From NCBI GenBank assembly GCA_000507305.1, contig DF239891.1, forward strand, positions 62,001 through 126,000: DNA of 64,000 bases. The letters run 5' to 3'. Position numbers and translations under genes: made by a program. Below the pieces are notes generated by a model, which saw only the letters and a program-made list of their open reading frames with translations, was not told the origin of the DNA and made no database searches. This stretch comes from Breviolum minutum Mf 1.05b.01. Taxonomy: Eukaryota; Sar; Dinophyceae; Suessiales; Symbiodiniaceae. Below are positions 59,801 through 64,000 of this stretch, piece after piece. Each line of letters opens with the position of its first letter. Positions within the stretch are counted from its first letter, which is position 1.

Positions 59801-62800
59801 ATGCTTACAAAGAAATGTCAGGAGACTTCGGAGACGGAAAAATATCCACAGCAATTCATTGCAACTGCGGCACTGGTGTCTTTGAAAGAATCTTTGATGG
59901 CAGCACAGATCTCATCCTTGCCATAGGCCGATCCACACAAGTCATTTCACTCCAAAGCAGCTGTACGAGCGTTGTGCCACTCGAATGCCAAGCCAAGGTA
60001 CAGTGGAGACAGTGATCATATCATCCACATGATTGGAACATAAGCGAAAAGTTTCGTCTCCCACCCGCGCAACCTCACTCCACGCAGTGAGGAATTTCTT
60101 TTCACCAATGGTCTTGCACACGATAAATGCTTGGATTCTGGAACACAGATAGCTCTTCTACAATGCGGGAATCAATAGAATCAGTTATCAAAGACACGAA
60201 TGATCAAAAATTGTGGGAAATGTATTGAGTACAAACCAGACAGACCGAATACCGAATTCGACCCAAAATCGAGCACCAAATTCCTTGCCAAAGGACAGCG
60301 GCCCCGTCAGCAAAGAGACCAACCTCTGCACAGGGCTTTCAGGGGACATCTCGGCACCCGGCAAACATGGATGTAACATGTAGTTCTCCTGACCCTTTCA
60401 ATGGATATCAAAGAACTTGTGGCATTGATATGCATTTTTCAAATAGCAATTTCAGTTTATTTCACCTCATTGAATAGAGAGTATTTCAAAATCTATCAAA
60501 TATCCATCAACCTGATTTAGGAAGGCCGCGGAACCGAGGGGAGTTTCACAATCTCTTTGGCGCGAAGGCTTTCGGTCATAGCAGCACTGTCAATCGCTTC
60601 GACCCCAATGACCTGGCGACCAAAATGACAAGAGATGATAAGATTAATGTATCATATATATATATATATAGATAGATAGATAGATAGATAGATCTATAAT
60701 AAGATAGTACAATATATCACAAGATTCATGGAGATGATTCCATGTGATTCATGTGATTCCACAATATTCCATGCCTAAGATGCCCTTTGTTCAACCACAT
60801 CCAGCTTCATCAGCTTCGATCTTCAACCCGACCTTGATGTCAGGCTTCACTGCCTTCAGGAAAGAAGCGACGCCCGCCAATAAGCCGCCACCGCCAACAC
60901 AACAGAACACCGCCTCCACATCTTCCTGTCGATAGGAAAGCTATGGAAAGCTGATAACATCTGATAACCATGTCCGGATGCAGGGATGCAGGGATGCAGG
61001 GATGGTTAATTGGGAGACTTGAGAATGTTTGTTTTGTCTTTGAGATACCTGGGATGAATGCCGAACAGGAGAGGAGCGACTGATCTCTGTGGCAAATTTC
61101 CCTGAACCATCCACTCACTGTACCATAAGGGTCTGGACCAGTGCTACACTTGCTCACACGCTCAGCAACAATTCCTAGCGCCTACATACTCAAAAGGCAA
61201 AACACCCAACTTGCAAATCATTTTGACTTCACAAAAAGTCGATGGAGACCATGTTTCAATCAATTTTTTGTCATATCAAGCATTTGGCAAGCTAAATCGT
61301 TCAATCGGTTGTAGGTTGGAAATTTCAGCAAAACATCTGGAAGGATTGCAAGTAAACGAACGCTGCTTCTGTCTCAGGATTTGTCCAAGAACACTGTCAC
61401 TGATGTCGCTGTAGAGGCTGTCTATTCGCAACATGTCACAACCTGCACCTTGGTCGTCTGTTCAAGAATCTCCTGAGATCTTCAGGAGCGGCGCAGCGGT
61501 GGCACATGTTCATGAAAAGCATCAGACTTAGCCGAGAAAACAGATGCATCATTGGAGTTCATTGGAGCATTGAGTGTAGAAACTCGCTTCTTACCCCGTG
61601 GTATCAGCGCCGTCTTTTAGTTTCTTGCAATTTTAAAGGACAGCAACAATCTGTGCAAATAATTTGCGAAAACACCAGCCCTGCCATGCTGCCAGTCCTT
61701 ACCAATGGTTCCTTGCCCGGCAATCACCAAGGGATCATTAAACCTTGGTCGACTGCATCACTGGAGCAAGTGTATTCAGTCTAATTGGAATGGCATGTGC
61801 TTTGAATGCAATCGTTCGTTTCTGAACACAGTTTCAACAATTTCAACTCTTTGCTGAAGAATCCACAGCTCTCAAATAAACATTCTGAGTTGACCTCTTT
61901 GCTCGCTGAGTCTTTCTTAGAACTGTTTGCTTCGAGCGACGGATGCACTAGAACTCGTCCCTCTGCTTTCATGCACTCCTGAGTTTTGTGAACTCTCGAA
62001 CACCTTGAACCCACGTAAGCTGCAAGGCACAGTGAGTACCCGGCAGCGCACCAAAAAGCCATCATTGCGACTGTATGACCACTTGTATACTTGCATGTAG
62101 CTATGCAGCATCAACTTGGTTGCATCAAAGTCATTCAAAGTCAAAGTCAATGGAAGGTTCGTTGAAACGGCAAAGGCCCACAGAGATATGCGAATCTGCG
62201 AATGTTCTAGATGGGTAACAGCATGGCGGAGCATCTCCAATGTCTGACTGCCACACACTAAGCGTCACATAACTAAGCCTCATCTGCTGAACACAGAGGG
62301 TTTACCGAGGGTCCATTGTAGCAGCATAGGCAGCATCATAGTTGTCTCCCACGAGAATGACCTCTGACTTCTCGTTGGAGAACCTTTGCCAGAAGGATGC
62401 GAACTCTCCGAATGTTGGTCTTGCAGATTTCCGAGAAAAGCTGCAGGTTGCCAGATTGGAACTCAAACAGAACATTATCAGCATGCCATCACATGTCCAA
62501 ATCAACGATTTTACGTGGCGCAGCCCAGCCTACGCACCGCATCCACCTTGATGTTCGGTGTGGTCTGCGGCATGAAGATCTTTGCCTAACGCAAACGGTG
62601 GAAATCACTTCCACTTTGTGAGGGACTCCTAAATCGTGGCTGTAAATATCCTAAATATACTGGAACACTCAACGCATCTAAACGCGTTCGACTCGTTTCC
62701 CGGCAACTGCTCTTTATCAATTGGAACTTCTGACCACCCGCAACTCCCAAGGCACCGAAATGTCCAGAGCTGCCGCAGAAAAAGCAACACCCTGCGCATG

Positions 62801-63898
62801 GTTCCCAGCTGAACAGGCGCAAATGCCCATCGCCTGCCATTTCGATTGTTGAAAAAAACAAAAACAACACAACCTGCAACCCCAGAACTTACAAAATCCC
62901 ATCTTGGGGTGAGATTTGCTTCTAAACTTGCCCCAAGTTTTGTCCAACCCAAACGCAGAACTGCCTTCTCTTCAGAGGTCCTGAGTTGACCAAGGCAGCA
63001 CGCCAGTTGCAATTGAAACTAGCGAAGCTTTCACTTGAAGTGCACTCCGTTTCGGATCCAAGGATCAAATTGACAATTTTGTTATAAGCGCCTCGCAACT
63101 TGAAGCTGTAGACACTTTGCTGGTCTTCACCTGGCGACCCGCCCCCTTTTGCCTACTGCATTGCGGATTCCTGGAAAGATGTTTGGAACGATGACCTATT
63201 GGACGGACTTATACAACATCTATCAACATCTGAAAGATGCTTTTAAGATGTTGTATTTTTGCCACGTAGTCCGTCGTGTCAGCAGAAGGGCAAAGAAGAT
63301 CAAAGAAGCGCATTTGCCCCAGCCAAGGCGCGTTTCAAAAAGACCCGGCTGCCGGTGGTCTTTGAGAGACCAGGGGCAAAGTGCAAATCGGTTCTTCTGC
63401 AAACATCGTAGACCTGATTTGACACAGGACAAAACAGGTGTTACACATGACTAGCATGGACGGCGAGGTGTTTCAGTTTCGCACGGGACAATTAACAGTG
63501 ACAATAGAAGGCAATAGATCTTGTGCGTTAGGCCATCCACTGATCCCTGTAAACAGGGTAGATATATGGATTCCCATCTAAACTGCTCCCTCATTTGGAT
63601 TTGAAACCCAAAACAAAGATCGAAATTGAGAGGTCAAACACGTATTGTGGGATTTCTCTTCCTTGAAGCGTCTGGCGCGAAAAAGCTTATCTTCAACACA
63701 TCAACCATCACCAGAATCACCAGCCTGTATTCTGCTCCAATATGTCCAATACTCATTGACTCTCTTAATTGTGGTATGATCAGCCAAAGGCAACTACCAA
63801 GCCCCGTCACTATACCCACCAATCTTGAACGACCCACGAGGTGATCGCCTTTGCATTCAGAATCATGTTGAGGTAGGCAGTGTGTTCCTTCGATGAAA
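56853..63898 (-). CDS. ilvA: Biosynthetic threonine dehydratase (threonine deaminase), 5' end outside the window
   Basis: PLP enzyme that converts threonine to 2-oxobutanoate at the start of isoleucine synthesis, normally in the plastid. Exons: 63898 to about 63836, about 63400-63332, 63130-63075 ([12 protein letters not shown], Lys binds PLP), 62833-62756 ([16 protein letters not shown]), 62579-62515 ([17 protein letters not shown]), 62383-62306, 61978-61941, 61743-61703 ([13 protein letters not shown]), 60925-60833 ([17 protein letters not shown]), 60612-60535, 60323-60297, 60073-60011 ([17 protein letters not shown]), 59916-59874, 59671-59595 ([18 protein letters not shown]), 59255-59225, 59022-58984, 57506-57434 ([17 protein letters not shown], regulatory ACT-like), 57316-57246 ([16 protein letters not shown]), 56978-56853 with TGA. 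Phases agree at most junctions; GC donors at 63332 and 57434, GA donor at 58984. The regulatory domain predicts isoleucine feedback control. Two small exons are unresolved. Confidence 0.96.
60652..60700. repeat. (ta)n with (gata)n microsatellite
   Basis: Short AT run followed by gatagata repeats in the ilvA intron between exons 60925-60833 and 60612-60535. Confidence 0.9.
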
Positions 63899-64000
63899 CT
63901 GTTCTTCGAAATGTTTGTGAGAGGTCTAAAACTAATTTGTCTTTGTTGAGGTGAAATTGCAACTCACAAATATTTAGATCACACACAAGCAAAAGTGCCC

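Noticed and set aside
1-64000. Bacterial features: operons, Shine-Dalgarno sites, CRISPR arrays, rho-independent terminators, insertion sequences
   Set aside because: Nothing convincing was seen; gene structure is eukaryotic throughout, and the SecY and IlvA similarity reflects organelle-type genes in nuclear context, not contamination.

Overview
The window looks like nuclear DNA of a dinoflagellate, most likely a Symbiodiniaceae-type alga. Four things in the sequence point there: (i) a degenerate copy of the dinoflagellate trans-spliced leader just upstream of an intronless gene (21141-21162); (ii) very intron-dense genes whose introns, checked against conserved protein families, begin with GT, GC or GA and nearly always end AG|G; (iii) all firmly identified genes lie on the minus strand, as in dinoflagellate unidirectional clusters; (iv) a plastid-type SecY translocase is encoded in this intron-rich DNA. 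No bacterial-style operons, rRNA, tRNA or CRISPR arrays were seen. Most long uninterrupted reading frames are microsatellite or antisense artefacts. The real genes mostly had to be assembled from short exons by reading family motifs across splice junctions.

Layout, read 5' to 3' on the minus strand (high to low coordinates): biosynthetic threonine dehydratase IlvA (63.9-56.85 kb, running off the window edge at its 5' end); a small unknown ORF (56.2-55.9 kb); two tandem paralogues of an unidentified, possibly glycosyltransferase-like family (55.3-52.9 and 50.9-48.1 kb) with a signal-anchor exon at 52.6 kb; unidentified exons at 47.2-44.8 kb and a secreted-protein exon at 44.5 kb; a GH13 alpha-glucosidase-type enzyme (42.8-35.5 kb) with its catalytic residues intact and a large microsatellite block in one intron; a gap-containing, repeat-rich zone (35.3-32.7 kb); an unidentified multi-exon gene (32.0-29.6 kb); unidentified exons and the 3' end of a CAP10/GT90 glycosyltransferase (about 25.3-23.1 kb); an intronless kelch-mucin-GPS single-pass membrane protein (21.1-18.5 kb); an unidentified protein with barrel-like modules (17.7-16.25 kb); plastid SecY (13.5-7.49 kb, with a possible targeting exon at 15.06 kb); a DEAH/RHA-type RNA helicase (about 6.0-1.4 kb); and a small secreted or anchored protein (1.33-0.82 kb). 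One plus-strand gene is possible at 28 kb.

The genes do not form a pathway. The points of most interest are the retroposed-looking kelch gene with its relict leader and GPS-like cleavage motif, the many GA-AG and GC-AG introns that conserved proteins confirm, the tandem paralogue pair, the foldback repeats around the assembly gap, and the helicase that seems to stop soon after motif VI.
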